The notes: generated by a model from the letters alone, not told the origin. Numbered from the stretch's first letter, positions 19,501-27,289 are shown. The stretch: 43,433 nt of DNA from an uncultured Clostridia bacterium (GCA_944393375.1 CALXZX010000015.1:1-43433); one strand, 5' to 3'. A program made the numbers and translations.

Positions 19501-19752
19501 AACATTTTCTATATTCGCTAATGCTTCTATGTCAGCATCTGTTAATCCAAGTGTTGACATGACTTCAATATCATATACATTCTGATTTTTGTAATATGTA
19601 TCAATCGAATCTACCATATCTGGTGAAGAAGCCCTTAAGCCTGCAAAGAAACCTACACCTAATAAAGCCATCAGTAAAATAGAGATAAATCGTTTATATG
19701 ATTTCTTAATTTCTTTAAAAGTATCTTTTAGTAATGCTTTTTTTATCTTCAC
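16528..19752 (-). CDS. ABC transporter permease, FtsX/MacB type with internal coiled coil
   Basis: This 1074-residue membrane protein carries two FtsX-like units. A first span (about 25-45) is followed by an extracytoplasmic domain, then a long coiled coil (about 255-515) of repeating Q/E/A-rich heptads (for example ELQNAEAQIDSARNQIQSQ). Three spans follow (about 540-660), then a second span near 715, a second extracytoplasmic domain and three C-terminal spans. The TM arrangement is that of mechanotransmission-type exporters. A GTG at 19752 is preferred because GGAGG is eight bases upstream; an ATG at 19758 lies too close. The ATPase gene is just upstream across a repeat, so the two form one system. 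Substrate is unknown. Confidence 0.88.
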   Translation of the reverse strand: MKIKKALLKDTFKEIKKSYKRFISILLMALLGVGFFAGLRASSPDMVDSIDTYYKNQNVYDIEVMSTLGLTDADIEALANIENVENVYGTYSRDGLIKTNDKEIVSKILCVDAVNQPVLVEGNMPENIDECVVEKSFLDGTGKKIGDSIEIEPEETDGEDTEYLKNKTLKIVGVVESPLYISRERGSTKLGTGVVNYYIYVNRENVNSEVYTEIYITLENRDKYQTGSHKYENYVEETKDKIEKIKEERENARYQELIDEANTEIAKAEDEFNTEKQNGETELQDAENKINEGKAQIESGEAEINSNERTANQEFQNAEAKIESAKTEVAKNALRLNNEKIEAEKGFEEAENQKADLQSTLDNIHNAIKITDNSIAEKQAQLETAETEEEIAIINQEIAKLQETRQVYETNKQSVEAGITEIDNQIASGRQELQNVEAQIDSARNQIQSQEASLQQTKNRTYTQIASARKELEASKQEIQNAEAELETARAEFHTKIQEAEGKLIDAREKVSEIEKAEWYILDRQQNAGYSSYIQDTESIENLSVVFPIVFFAIAALVSLTSMTRMVEEERQEIGTLKALGYNKFHIMLKYIIYSSLACIIGGVIGMNIGFQLLPRIIWDMYEMMYTLPEFIVSFNHQYSSMGLGLIYICIVGATLYTILKEVKETPATLLRPKAPKYGKRVLLERVSFIWKRLKFSHKVTVRNIFRYKKRFLMTIIGIMGCTSLILAGFGLKDSISSILPNQYEDIFHYDMLVSLKTALTQEQKNSYIENLEQKEDIQEVVEMYMESGTAGKGENSENVQIVVPSDNQEIDKVIKLRDVKTEEPFTLAEEGIIITDKLAELIDTNVGDTITVTTVDDIEKEIKVVGITENYISHYVYMSKELYQQVFGETYTTNVLLIQDNNLNEEQEETVMQEMVAQNEVLSVTLTTTTMKTLDDTMSSLNYVVIVLIVSAGLLAFVVLYNLSNINIGERIRELATIKVLGFYDREVYDYVTRETIILTIIGILLGLVVGYFLNFYILGTCEINILRFEKVIHPISYLYATAITLVFSIIVNIVTYFALKKIDMIGSLKSVE

Positions 19753-19786
19753 TCGCATCACCTCCAAAATTCATTTGGGTCCAATT

Positions 19787-19852
19787 GGGCAATTGGGGAC
19801 GTTTCCTTTTGGACATTTATTGAACGATTTGGCACGTCCCTAACGTTCAACT
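19787..19852. repeat. Second REP-like palindromic element between ABC genes
   Basis: Several nested inverted pairs are visible: GGGGACGT (19795-19802) with ACGTCCC (19834-19840), TTGAACG (19820-19826) with CGTTCAA (19844-19850), and CCAATT with AATTGG near 19781-19796. The GGGGACG core is shared with the 39-base repeat family but the rest differs, so it may be a separate subfamily. It lies between the ATPase stop and the permease start. Confidence 0.6.
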
Positions 19853-19853
19853 A

Positions 19854-20555
19854 TTACCATTCTATATTTTCTACTGGAATTGGATTTTGATTACTTTCGA
19901 TACTTTCTGCTGTTCCATTTTTAAATCTGATAATTTTATCTGCCATTGGTGCAATAGCTGCATTATGGGTTATGATAATAACTGTCATATTTTCTTTTCT
20001 TGCTGTATCTTGCAACAATTTTAAAATTTGTTTACCTGTTTTGTAATCTAAAGCACCTGTTGGTTCATCACATAATAATAATTTAGGATTTTTTGCAATC
20101 GCTCTTGCAATGGCTACTCTTTGTTGCTCTCCTCCTGATAATTGAGATGGGAAATTCTTTTTTCTATCTGCTAGCCCTACTTTCTCCATAACTTCATCTG
20201 GACTTAAAGAATCTTTACATATTTGAGTTGCCAATTCCACATTTTCAATTGCTGTTAAATTTTGTACTAAATTATAGAATTGAAAAACAAATCCAATATC
20301 TTCTCTCCTATATTTAATTAATTGTTTATTTTTTAATTTTGCCACATTTTTCCCATCAACAATGACATCCCCTGAGGTAACACTATCCATACCTCCTAAT
20401 ATATTTAAGGCTGTTGTTTTTCCTGCTCCTGATGGTCCGACAACAACGACTAATTCTCCTTTTTCTATTGAAAAGTTTGTATTATTTAATGCTTTTATGA
20501 TAATTTCTCCCATTTTATATTCTTTACAAACATTTTTAAATTCTATATATGCCAT
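19854..20555 (-). CDS. ABC transporter ATP-binding protein (MacB/LolD type)
   Basis: This 233-residue ATPase powers the permease below it. It shows Walker [14 protein letters not shown]-loop [13 protein letters not shown], signature [15 protein letters not shown], Walker [13 protein letters not shown] and H-loop ITHNAA. The extended EPTGALD and short C-terminus are typical of the MacB/LolD/FtsE group rather than importers. AAGGGAG precedes the ATG and an extended -10 promoter lies at 20608-20616. The repeat between the two genes may tune the ratio of the subunits. Confidence 0.93.
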   Translation of the reverse strand: MAYIEFKNVCKEYKMGEIIIKALNNTNFSIEKGELVVVVGPSGAGKTTALNILGGMDSVTSGDVIVDGKNVAKLKNKQLIKYRREDIGFVFQFYNLVQNLTAIENVELATQICKDSLSPDEVMEKVGLADRKKNFPSQLSGGEQQRVAIARAIAKNPKLLLCDEPTGALDYKTGKQILKLLQDTARKENMTVIIITHNAAIAPMADKIIRFKNGTAESIESNQNPIPVENIEW

Positions 20556-20607
20556 ATAAATTCTCCCTTCTTTAAGAGATTTTTTACATTTTCATTTTTC
20601 TAATGAC

Positions 20608-20616
20608 ATTATATCA
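20608..20616 (-). promoter_or_regulatory. Extended -10 promoter for the ABC operon
   Basis: The minus strand shows TGATATAAT, an extended -10 with a perfect TATAAT, about 50 bases before the ATPase start. The -35 position (TTCTAC) is weak, as extended -10 promoters allow. Confidence 0.6.
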
Positions 20617-20690
20617 TATGGAAATAAAAAGTAGAAGAAAATTTTACCATTTTAAATGTGAATTTTGAGTGAACTTTAATACCTAAGATA

Positions 20691-20732
20691 TAAAAAAGGA
20701 CACATCTATCTGATAGAGGGATGTGTCCTTTT
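20691..20732 (-). terminator. Intrinsic terminator below the spore photoproduct lyase-like gene
   Basis: A perfect 13-bp stem pairs 20720-20732 with 20694-20706 around a 13-base loop, ending in a T-run on the minus strand. It lies about 50 bases past the splB stop. Confidence 0.85.
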
Positions 20733-20780
20733 ACTATTTAATTAAAATAAAAACAAACTTATAATTAAAGCAAATGATAA

Positions 20781-21779
20781 TCATACCATATATTCTATCG
20801 TATTATCCTTAAAATATTTATGCATTTCTTCTAATAAAAACTGTTTTCCGTCTTCTCTTAGATTGTTTTTATACATATATTTTCCTTTTCCTCTTCCTTG
20901 CATTTTTTCTTTATCATAAATTTGAATTGCATTCGGAAAGGCTTCTTCATTAATTTTGGTATGCACAAAACTATATGTCATAAAGATAATTTCAAAAAAT
21001 GCTTGTTTCTTAGCTTCTTTAGATAATTTACTATCTAACTCTACGATTAGCTCTTTATATAGTGTTTTCCAATTTTCCACCATAATGACAGGTGCAATTA
21101 AGATGCCTACTTTGTACCCTGCTTCACTTAACTTATTAATTGCTTCAATCCTTTCTTCTAATCTTGAAGTTCCAAACTCGACACGATTAATGATTTCTTT
21201 TGGATTCACACTCATTCTAATAATCACTTTTCCTTTATGGTCTAAATCCAATATATCATCTACCATAGAAAATTTAGTTGGCAATGTTAAAAATCCTTTT
21301 TTCGCATCCTTAAAATTTTCAATTGTCCAAACTAGATTGTTAGTAATCGTATTTTCTAATATCAAATCACTATTACTACCAATTTCAAAGGTTAATTCTT
21401 TTTCTGAAGTTTCACTTGTTTTAATAATCTTTTCTAACATTTTTTCGCGATTCACAAACAAACGTAAATAAGCGCATTTGTTATAATTACATACTAAATA
21501 ACAATACATACAAGCAGCTGTACAACCTGAAGAAGTATATGGTACTAAAAAATCTGAAGTTTTATGATTGGGAACAAATTTATGTGTTTTTCTAACACCA
21601 ATAATTAAATTTCGCTTCATATCCATAAATTCTTTATTAGATTTTTTTCTCATTTCTTCTATATTATTATGATTTTCTATTTCTACTTTTGGCACTTCTT
21701 TATATTTTTCCATCAATTCTTTTCCTAATGCATAATTCACAATATCTTTTTCAAAATAAATTGCTTTCGGTTTAAACAT
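20781..21779 (-). CDS. splB: Spore photoproduct lyase family radical SAM protein
   Basis: SplB repairs the spore photoproduct thymine lesion during germination using a radical SAM [4Fe-4S] cluster. The cluster motif is CTAACMYC (C86, C90, C93), in the family CX3CX2C spacing. LIIGVRKTHKF, GTSRLEERIEA, AGYKVGILIAPV and GKYMYK match B. subtilis SplB throughout, at normal length (332). In B. subtilis the radical-quenching Cys141 lies in FEASCTSD; here the same place reads FEIGSNSD, with Ser135. The only other cysteines, C97 and C102, lie close to the cluster. So the fold is clear, but activity may be altered or use another donor. GAAAGGATG precedes the ATG. Confidence 0.85.
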   Translation of the reverse strand: MFKPKAIYFEKDIVNYALGKELMEKYKEVPKVEIENHNNIEEMRKKSNKEFMDMKRNLIIGVRKTHKFVPNHKTSDFLVPYTSSGCTAACMYCYLVCNYNKCAYLRLFVNREKMLEKIIKTSETSEKELTFEIGSNSDLILENTITNNLVWTIENFKDAKKGFLTLPTKFSMVDDILDLDHKGKVIIRMSVNPKEIINRVEFGTSRLEERIEAINKLSEAGYKVGILIAPVIMVENWKTLYKELIVELDSKLSKEAKKQAFFEIIFMTYSFVHTKINEEAFPNAIQIYDKEKMQGRGKGKYMYKNNLREDGKQFLLEEMHKYFKDNTIEYMV

Positions 21780-21829
21780 TTAAATCATCCTTTCATGACT
21801 TATTGTAACCAAAAGCGAATTTTTTAACC

Positions 21830-21865
21830 AAGGGAAAAATGAGTCCGTCCCCAAATTCCCTTTTT
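21830..21865. repeat. Palindromic repeat element, single-arm copy
   Basis: One arm of the family at 16342-16527: AAGGGAAAAATGAGTCCGTC continuing CCCAAATTCCCTTTTT. It overlaps the folA stop codon (21864-21866) by two bases and can fold AAGGGA onto TCCCTT. No opposite arm was seen nearby, so this is a solo end or a remnant. Confidence 0.85.
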
Positions 21866-22352
21866 ATCTTTTTTCATAAGTTACATATTCATATGTAAAA
21901 TCATTTCCTTCATCCTCTGGTCCTTTTTCTCTACTTACTTCTTTCCATTTTGTTTCATCTATTTTTGGAAAGAATGCGTCTCCATCAAAGTCTTTATCAA
22001 TTTCTGTTATATACATTTTTTTCACATATGGCATTAATAAATTATAGATAATAGCTCCACCTATTACAAATGCTTCTTCATCATTTTCTATATATTCTTG
22101 TATTTGTAACATGGAATGTACCACTTTTACATTTTCATCATCTACTTTAAAATCTGGATTTTGTGTAAAAACAATATGTTTTCTATTAGGAAGTATTTTT
22201 TCCAAAGATTTAAATGTTTTTCTTCCCATAATAATAGTATGTCCTGTTGTAAATTTTTTAAATCTTTTTAAATCATCTGGTATATGCCATAATAGCTGAT
22301 TATCTTTTCCAATAACATTATTTTTTGCTTTTGCTACGATAATACTTAACAT
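21864..22352 (-). CDS. folA: Dihydrofolate reductase
   Basis: DHFR reduces dihydrofolate to tetrahydrofolate with NADPH. Motifs include MLSIIVAKAKNNVIGKDNQL, LLWHIPDDLKRFKKFT, where one acidic residue is catalytic, TIIMGRKTFKSL and EAFVIGGAIIYNLLMPYVKKMYIT for NADPH binding. At 162 residues it has the usual length. AAAGGAAC precedes the ATG. It follows a PHP gene and thyX. FolA is usually paired with ThyA, whereas ThyX consumes no tetrahydrofolate hydride, so its presence is informative. Confidence 0.96.
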   Translation of the reverse strand: MLSIIVAKAKNNVIGKDNQLLWHIPDDLKRFKKFTTGHTIIMGRKTFKSLEKILPNRKHIVFTQNPDFKVDDENVKVVHSMLQIQEYIENDEEAFVIGGAIIYNLLMPYVKKMYITEIDKDFDGDAFFPKIDETKWKEVSREKGPEDEGNDFTYEYVTYEKR

Positions 22353-22371
22353 TCTTTTGTTCCTTTCATAT

Positions 22372-22438
22372 AAATAGCTTTAGGTTAAATATTTCCTCAA
22401 GCCATTATTACTCATTTATTTTTCACCTAAAGCTATTT
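22372..22438 (-). terminator. Inverted repeat at the end of the PHP gene
   Basis: Perfect 14-bp arms AAATAGCTTTAGGT (22372-22385) and ACCTAAAGCTATTT (22425-22438) flank a 39-base loop. One arm overlaps the PHP stop codon. The loop is long and no T-run follows, so it may be an attenuator or a processing or stability signal rather than a classic terminator. Confidence 0.5.
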
Positions 22439-23307
22439 ATTTTATTTACCCAATTTAATATTACTTGTTTTGGTATTCGCAAATTTCCTTTTCCTTTTCC
22501 CATCTTTATATCTGGTTTTGGCATCCCATGAAAATCTGTTCCTCCTGATATATATAGATTATACTTTTTTGTACAATTTATCATTGTTTGTTTCTGTTCT
22601 TCTGTAAAAGTAGAATAATAACATTCTATACCATCTAACTGATATGTATTAACTATGTATTCCACCATTTCTTCTACATTGTCAATAGGATATATATATG
22701 GATGCGCTAAAAATGCAATCCCTTTCGCTTCATGAATCTTTTCTAATAATCCTTTTATATCAATGAAATCTTTATTTTCATCTATATAAAATATGCTATT
22801 TTTATTACATTGCTCAGCTCTATAAAAATTCGGTTCTAATGAAATATGATGTTTTTTCATTATTTCTTTATTTTCAGAATACTTTAATAATTCCGTTTCA
22901 AAAACAGCAGATGCATAACTATGGTTATCCATCAGTTTTAAATTTTCATCAAAAATCAAACCTACTTTTTTTCCTTGTTTTTTTAAATATTCTAAATAGT
23001 TTTTTTGTATTCCCATGATATCATTATTTTCAAAATATTCTTTAATTGTATTTAAATCAAATCCATATCCTAGAATTTCAATAGGTATACAAAATTCTTC
23101 TAAATAACATTTAAATTCACAACCTACTATAATCTTACCTTTATAGTAGGTGTTTATGTTCATATTCTCCAACTCTTTATATGCATTCACACAATCATGA
23201 TCTGTAATCGATATATATTCCAACTTCTTATTTTCTGCTTCTTGTAAAATTTCTTTTACAGAACAACTACCATCAGAATATGTACTATGTATATGTAAAT
23301 CAATCAA
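22423..23307 (-). CDS. PHP domain phosphoesterase
   Basis: The 294-residue protein is a PHP-family metal-dependent phosphoesterase, related to YciV/RNase AM-like nucleotide phosphatases. Metal ligands are visible in DLHIHSTYSDGS (3-14), ITDHDCVN, CEFKCY, AFLAHPYIYP and GGTDFHGM. The start is a TTG at 23307, because the family begins MIDLHIHS and GAGGTG, inside the thyX 3' end, lies about 10 bases upstream. It lies seven bases below thyX and above folA. A role in 3',5'-bisphosphate or nucleotide turnover is plausible but substrate is unknown. Confidence 0.88.
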   Translation of the reverse strand: MIDLHIHSTYSDGSCSVKEILQEAENKKLEYISITDHDCVNAYKELENMNINTYYKGKIIVGCEFKCYLEEFCIPIEILGYGFDLNTIKEYFENNDIMGIQKNYLEYLKKQGKKVGLIFDENLKLMDNHSYASAVFETELLKYSENKEIMKKHHISLEPNFYRAEQCNKNSIFYIDENKDFIDIKGLLEKIHEAKGIAFLAHPYIYPIDNVEEMVEYIVNTYQLDGIECYYSTFTEEQKQTMINCTKKYNLYISGGTDFHGMPKPDIKMGKGKGNLRIPKQVILNWVNKINSFR

Positions 23308-23314
23308 ATTAATT

Positions 23315-23986
23315 TCACACCTCGTCTTCTATTGATAATTTAGCATAATATTCTGGTTTGAATTCTTCGTCATATTCTACATCTCCGAATATTTCTGGCA
23401 TTTCTTCTTTAAAATATTTTAATAATGGGATTAAAACTTGTCTAATAGAAGGATGCACATGATTTGTTGTTCTTAAGGCTAAAATATGTTTCCATTCTCT
23501 TATATTAGCTGTCATTGTATATTCTGCTGCTGTTGAATGTGGTAATATTTCTCTACACATATCTGTTGTAGCACCTAATTCTTTCATTTTTATATATCCA
23601 TTTTCTATTTCTTGCATTGTTTTTTTCCATATTTCATACATTTCTTTATTTTCCATATATATAGGATCCATAAATGCAATTTCATTTCCATATTTATCTT
23701 TATCATAACTACAATATCTTGTTGATTCTACTGAAAAACTCGCAAATCTATGTCTGGTTAAATCTTTATATGAACCCACATCACTATAAATTCTAACAGT
23801 CACCTTCTCATGTTCTAATACAGATTCATGTCCTCTTGTAATACAATTTGTTAATAGTTTTTTATAACTATCCTCTGTAATTTTCCCTTCAGAACGATAA
23901 CAAGTTCTGCAAGCTCTTTCTATTCTTTTCATTATTTTTTTTCCATCAATTTTTTCCACTTTTATCCATGGTTCTACAATTCTCAT
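23315..23986 (-). CDS. thyX: Flavin-dependent thymidylate synthase ThyX
   Basis: ThyX methylates dUMP to dTMP using FAD, methylene-tetrahydrofolate and NADPH, and returns tetrahydrofolate. The ThyX signature RHRXXSX3(4)SXR appears as RHRFASFSVESTR (78-90). The C-terminal dUMP-contacting RTTNHVHPSIRQ is present. At 223 residues it has the normal length. AGGAGGT lies nine bases upstream of the ATG, and a promoter lies at 24017-24045. It heads a unit with the PHP gene and probably folA. No thyA is seen in the window. Confidence 0.96.
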   Translation of the reverse strand: MRIVEPWIKVEKIDGKKIMKRIERACRTCYRSEGKITEDSYKKLLTNCITRGHESVLEHEKVTVRIYSDVGSYKDLTRHRFASFSVESTRYCSYDKDKYGNEIAFMDPIYMENKEMYEIWKKTMQEIENGYIKMKELGATTDMCREILPHSTAAEYTMTANIREWKHILALRTTNHVHPSIRQVLIPLLKYFKEEMPEIFGDVEYDEEFKPEYYAKLSIEDEV

Positions 23987-24016
23987 TTTATTTCTACCTC
24001 CTATATAATTTTATTT

Positions 24017-24045
24017 ACTATATCAAACTTTATATTTTTTTACAA
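24017..24045 (-). promoter_or_regulatory. Candidate promoter for thyX-PHP-folA
   Basis: The minus strand shows TTGTAA (24040-24045), a 17-base spacer and TATAGT (24017-24022) with a TGA extension, about 30 bases above the thyX start. Confidence 0.55.
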
Positions 24046-24053
24046 GTTCTTCT

Positions 24054-25313
24054 TTAGATATTTTTTACATCATTATAAATATAAAACGAACCAATCACAA
24101 AAGAAACATACTCTGTTTTTTCTTTACAAAATTGTATTGCTTTTTCTAATTCCATTTCATATATTTCTGCCTTATCATTTCGTTTTTTTGCATATTCATA
24201 CATAAGATGTTTGTCTGTAAATAAATTTTTATCATTTCCATTTGTAAAAATATATACATTCTCTTTGTCTAAAATATCTTCTATGATTTTGTAATAATCT
24301 TTAGATTTTAGCACAGAAATCACATATATTTTCTTAGCATTTTTATAACACAAATCTATCGTTTCTTTAAGATTTTCTATGGCTTGTTCATTATGTCCTC
24401 CATCAAATATGATTGTTGGATTTTGATGCATCACTTCAAATCTCCCTTTATGAATAACTGTTTTTAGTCCACTTCTTATCACTTCTTCTGAAAGAAAATA
24501 TCCTTTTTTATCTAATATGTCGCAACATTCTAATACCAATGCTGCATTTTGTATTTGCCTTTTTCCTTTTAAATTCACTTCTATATTGTGATATTGTTTA
24601 TAATCAAATATCTCTCTATCATTTTCAAATCTTTGATTCTTTATTTCTGATTGTTTGACCATATGTAATATATTTTGTTTTTCTTTACAAGTTTTTTCAA
24701 TGATATCATCTATGTTTGACTCTTGCTCCATATATACTGTCTCAGAATTTTCTTTAATAATCCCTGCTTTTTGTTTAGCAATTTCTTCTAATGTATTTCC
24801 TAAAACTTTCATATGATCATAACCAATAGAGCTGATAACTGAAATCATTGGATTAATGATATTAGTACTATCATATAGCCCTCCAAAACCTACTTCCATT
24901 AAGACAATATCCACTTTTTGTTTACAAAAATATAGAATAGCAATCAAAGTAAAAAATTCAAAAAAGTTTAGTTCTATATTTTCTTTTTCAATGATTGGTT
25001 GCACTTTTTGAAAAATTTCTTGTATTTTTTCGTCTTTAATATATTCCCCATTAATACTAATTCTTTCATGATAAGAAACCAAATGTGGTGAAATAAATTT
25101 TCCAACTTTTAGGTTAGCATTTATTAAAATGTTATTTAACATCTCAATAACACTTCCTTTTCCATTGGTTCCTGTTACATGTATATATTTTAATTTGTTT
25201 TGTGGATTTTCTAGTTTTTCCATTACTATTTTCATCTTTTCCACAGATTGATTTTCGTTTTTTAGTTGTGATTTTCCTGCTATTAAATCTTGTATATATT
25301 CTTGTATCTTCAT
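24054..25313 (-). CDS. folC: Folylpolyglutamate synthase / dihydrofolate synthase
   Basis: FolC adds glutamate to dihydropteroate and to folates, fixing folate in the cell. The ATP P-loop is HVTGTNGKGSV (45-55), with KFISPHLVSYHERI, the Mur-ligase-type GGLYDSTNI and SSIGYDHMKVLG, and C-terminal IIFDGGHNEQAIE. At 419 residues it has the family length. The ATG at 25313 is chosen because GAGG lies upstream and the folate fold begins MKIQEYIQ; a longer in-frame reading to 25388 would overlap the upstream gene. It is part of the folate cluster folC - thyX - PHP - folA. Confidence 0.94.
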   Translation of the reverse strand: MKIQEYIQDLIAGKSQLKNENQSVEKMKIVMEKLENPQNKLKYIHVTGTNGKGSVIEMLNNILINANLKVGKFISPHLVSYHERISINGEYIKDEKIQEIFQKVQPIIEKENIELNFFEFFTLIAILYFCKQKVDIVLMEVGFGGLYDSTNIINPMISVISSIGYDHMKVLGNTLEEIAKQKAGIIKENSETVYMEQESNIDDIIEKTCKEKQNILHMVKQSEIKNQRFENDREIFDYKQYHNIEVNLKGKRQIQNAALVLECCDILDKKGYFLSEEVIRSGLKTVIHKGRFEVMHQNPTIIFDGGHNEQAIENLKETIDLCYKNAKKIYVISVLKSKDYYKIIEDILDKENVYIFTNGNDKNLFTDKHLMYEYAKKRNDKAEIYEMELEKAIQFCKEKTEYVSFVIGSFYIYNDVKNI

Positions 25314-25326
25314 TATTTCCTCTTTT

Positions 25327-26211
25327 CTATATATCCCATTTTGGTACATATTCTTCTTCATGTTCTCCCAATTCTTGCATATATCCATTTTGAATATCTA
25401 AATCATACACATAGTTTTCAATTTCTTGATATTCTTCTTTTGTCAATTTTCTATTTAAATCTTCCATTTCTTTTGCTTTATATGTAGGAAAATATTGTGC
25501 CATGATATCAATATATACAGCTTCATCCATATTTTCTTTCAGCCATTTTAAAATTTTCTTACTATTTTCTATGTTATTTGGTAACACCAAATGTCTTATC
25601 ATAACACCTTTTTGTATCATACCTTTATAATTAAATTTAGGACTTCCTACTTGTCTGTACATTTCTTGTATCGCTTTTGTGGCAATTTCAAAATAATTGT
25701 CTATTTTGGAATATTTTTTGCCAATTTCATTATCATAATATTTTAAATCTGGTAAATATACATCAATATATCCTTCTAATAACTTTAATGTTTCTATATT
25801 TTCATATCCATTTGTGTTATATATAATTGGAATGTTTAACCCATTTTTCTTTGCAATTTTAATTGCCTCTATAATCTGGAGTGCATAACTAGTTGGTGTT
25901 ACTAAATTTATATTTTCTGCTTGTCGATTTTGTTGTTCTATAAATATATCAGCTAATTCTTTTATTGAAATTTCTTTTCCTTTTCCTTGTTGACTAATTT
26001 CATAATTTTGACAATATACACAATTCAAATTACAATTTGAAAAAAACACAGTTCCTGAACCGTGTTTTCCACTTATGCAGGGTTCTTCAAAATGATGAAT
26101 GGAATATAATCCTATTTTTATTTTATCTGTACTTTTACATCTGCCAATCTCATGTTTTGTTCGATTAATACCACATCTATGTGGACATATTTCACATTTT
26201 GTTAAATCCAT
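25327..26211 (-). CDS. Radical SAM protein of the PflX/COG1313 type
   Basis: This 294-residue radical SAM protein has the cluster motif CNLNCVYC (58-65), preceded by a cysteine-rich N-terminus (CEICPHRCGINR) and GRCKSTD. It resembles COG1313 proteins annotated as putative pyruvate formate-lyase activating enzyme-like, whose substrates are poorly known. The C-terminal YVPKWDI is a family-like ending. Its ATG at 26211 shares the last A of the upstream stop (TAATG), so it is translationally coupled to the anchored protein above it, and it lies 13 bases above the folC start. Confidence 0.82.
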   Translation of the reverse strand: MDLTKCEICPHRCGINRTKHEIGRCKSTDKIKIGLYSIHHFEEPCISGKHGSGTVFFSNCNLNCVYCQNYEISQQGKGKEISIKELADIFIEQQNRQAENINLVTPTSYALQIIEAIKIAKKNGLNIPIIYNTNGYENIETLKLLEGYIDVYLPDLKYYDNEIGKKYSKIDNYFEIATKAIQEMYRQVGSPKFNYKGMIQKGVMIRHLVLPNNIENSKKILKWLKENMDEAVYIDIMAQYFPTYKAKEMEDLNRKLTKEEYQEIENYVYDLDIQNGYMQELGEHEEEYVPKWDI

Positions 26212-26939
26212 TATTCTCCCTCGTTTACTACTACATTTTCTGATTCTATATTTCGTACACTTGTTACATATATATTTCCGCTTTCATCTGTTTTCAAATT
26301 CACTTCTTTTTTGGTAAATCTATCTATATTGTCTTTTACAAATTGTTGTATATTTGTTTCAGATTCTGTACTGTTCACTTCTCCAATTATTTCATCATTT
26401 AGATTTTTAATTTGAATATTGTATTCTTCATCAGTTGTTTCATAACCTTCTGAATAGTCCTCTAGATATTCTACAATTTGTACTGCATATCCATTATCTT
26501 TTTTTTGTATCTTATCTAATAAAAAGACATCTTCTTGATTATCTAATCCACTTCCAAGTGCATAATATGTGTTTGTTTCTTCATCATACTCCATATATTC
26601 ATAGCCTTCTTTTGGAAACTCTTTCTGCAAATCCTCTCCAAAAAGTTCTCTTGCCTTATCTTGTAATTGTTCATAGGTTAACTCATATTCTTCTAAATTT
26701 TTCTTAACTACTTCCCATAACCAGATATCTGGTGCATCATTAATATTATCAAATACCGGCAATGCATCACCTGTAATTTCTTTCCACATATATATTTTTT
26801 GTAAATAGGTTTCTATTTTATTAATTTCATCGACAGAAACTTCTGTATTTTGATTGCTTGTTATTCTATTTTGTTTATATATATACATTCCTACAAATAT
26901 CAATAATAATATAATAATGATTACAATCAATTTTTTCAT
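26211..26939 (-). CDS. Membrane-anchored extracytoplasmic protein, unknown
   Basis: No family was recognised. The protein begins MKKLIVIIIILLLIFVGMYI, an N-terminal membrane anchor without a lipobox cysteine, followed by an acidic extracytoplasmic domain of about 215 residues. The second ATG (26939) is preferred because AGAAGG is six bases upstream. It heads the unit with the radical SAM gene, sharing TAATG. It could be a partner or substrate of that enzyme, but neither is shown. A long AT-rich, divergent gap precedes it. Confidence 0.75.
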   Translation of the reverse strand: MKKLIVIIIILLLIFVGMYIYKQNRITSNQNTEVSVDEINKIETYLQKIYMWKEITGDALPVFDNINDAPDIWLWEVVKKNLEEYELTYEQLQDKARELFGEDLQKEFPKEGYEYMEYDEETNTYYALGSGLDNQEDVFLLDKIQKKDNGYAVQIVEYLEDYSEGYETTDEEYNIQIKNLNDEIIGEVNSTESETNIQQFVKDNIDRFTKKEVNLKTDESGNIYVTSVRNIESENVVVNEGE

Positions 26940-27112
26940 TGGCATCCTTCTCCCAATTTTTGTTTTCTAATATTCCGTTTCTTATTTTAACACATTTTAT
27001 CACATTTTTTATATTTTTTATATTTTTTTAACTTTATGACAGGTTTCGACACATTTCTACTTTTCCCTTTGTTATAATTAGATTTGTTAACCAAAGAAAA
27101 GGGGGTAAATCC

Positions 27113-27289
27113 ATGAACGTTGTAAAGTTACATGACAAAGATAGTAGAGTAGTTGGAAATGTTACTGGTCAAATAACCATTTCTATTTACAATAGTGAAT
27201 TTAAAGGACATCCAAACTTTTTAATCCAAGCAGATCATTCCGTTTCTGAAATTGCTGATATTATTGAAGATGTTTTGTATTCTTATTAA
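27113..27289 (+). CDS. Small 58-residue protein, unknown
   Basis: This short plus-strand gene was not expected from neighbours. It encodes 58 residues, MNVVKLHDKDSRVVGNVTGQ onward, ending DIIEDVLYSY, with no membrane span or cysteine; the C-terminal half looks helical and acidic. A strong AAAGGGGG site lies six bases before the ATG, a perfect TATAAT lies at 27073-27078 though the -35 is weak, and a terminator follows the stop directly. All its neighbours are on the minus strand, so it has its own transcription unit. No family was recognised, and the coding status rests on ribosome site, promoter and terminator rather than homology. Confidence 0.7.
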   Translation: MNVVKLHDKDSRVVGNVTGQITISIYNSEFKGHPNFLIQADHSVSEIADIIEDVLYSY

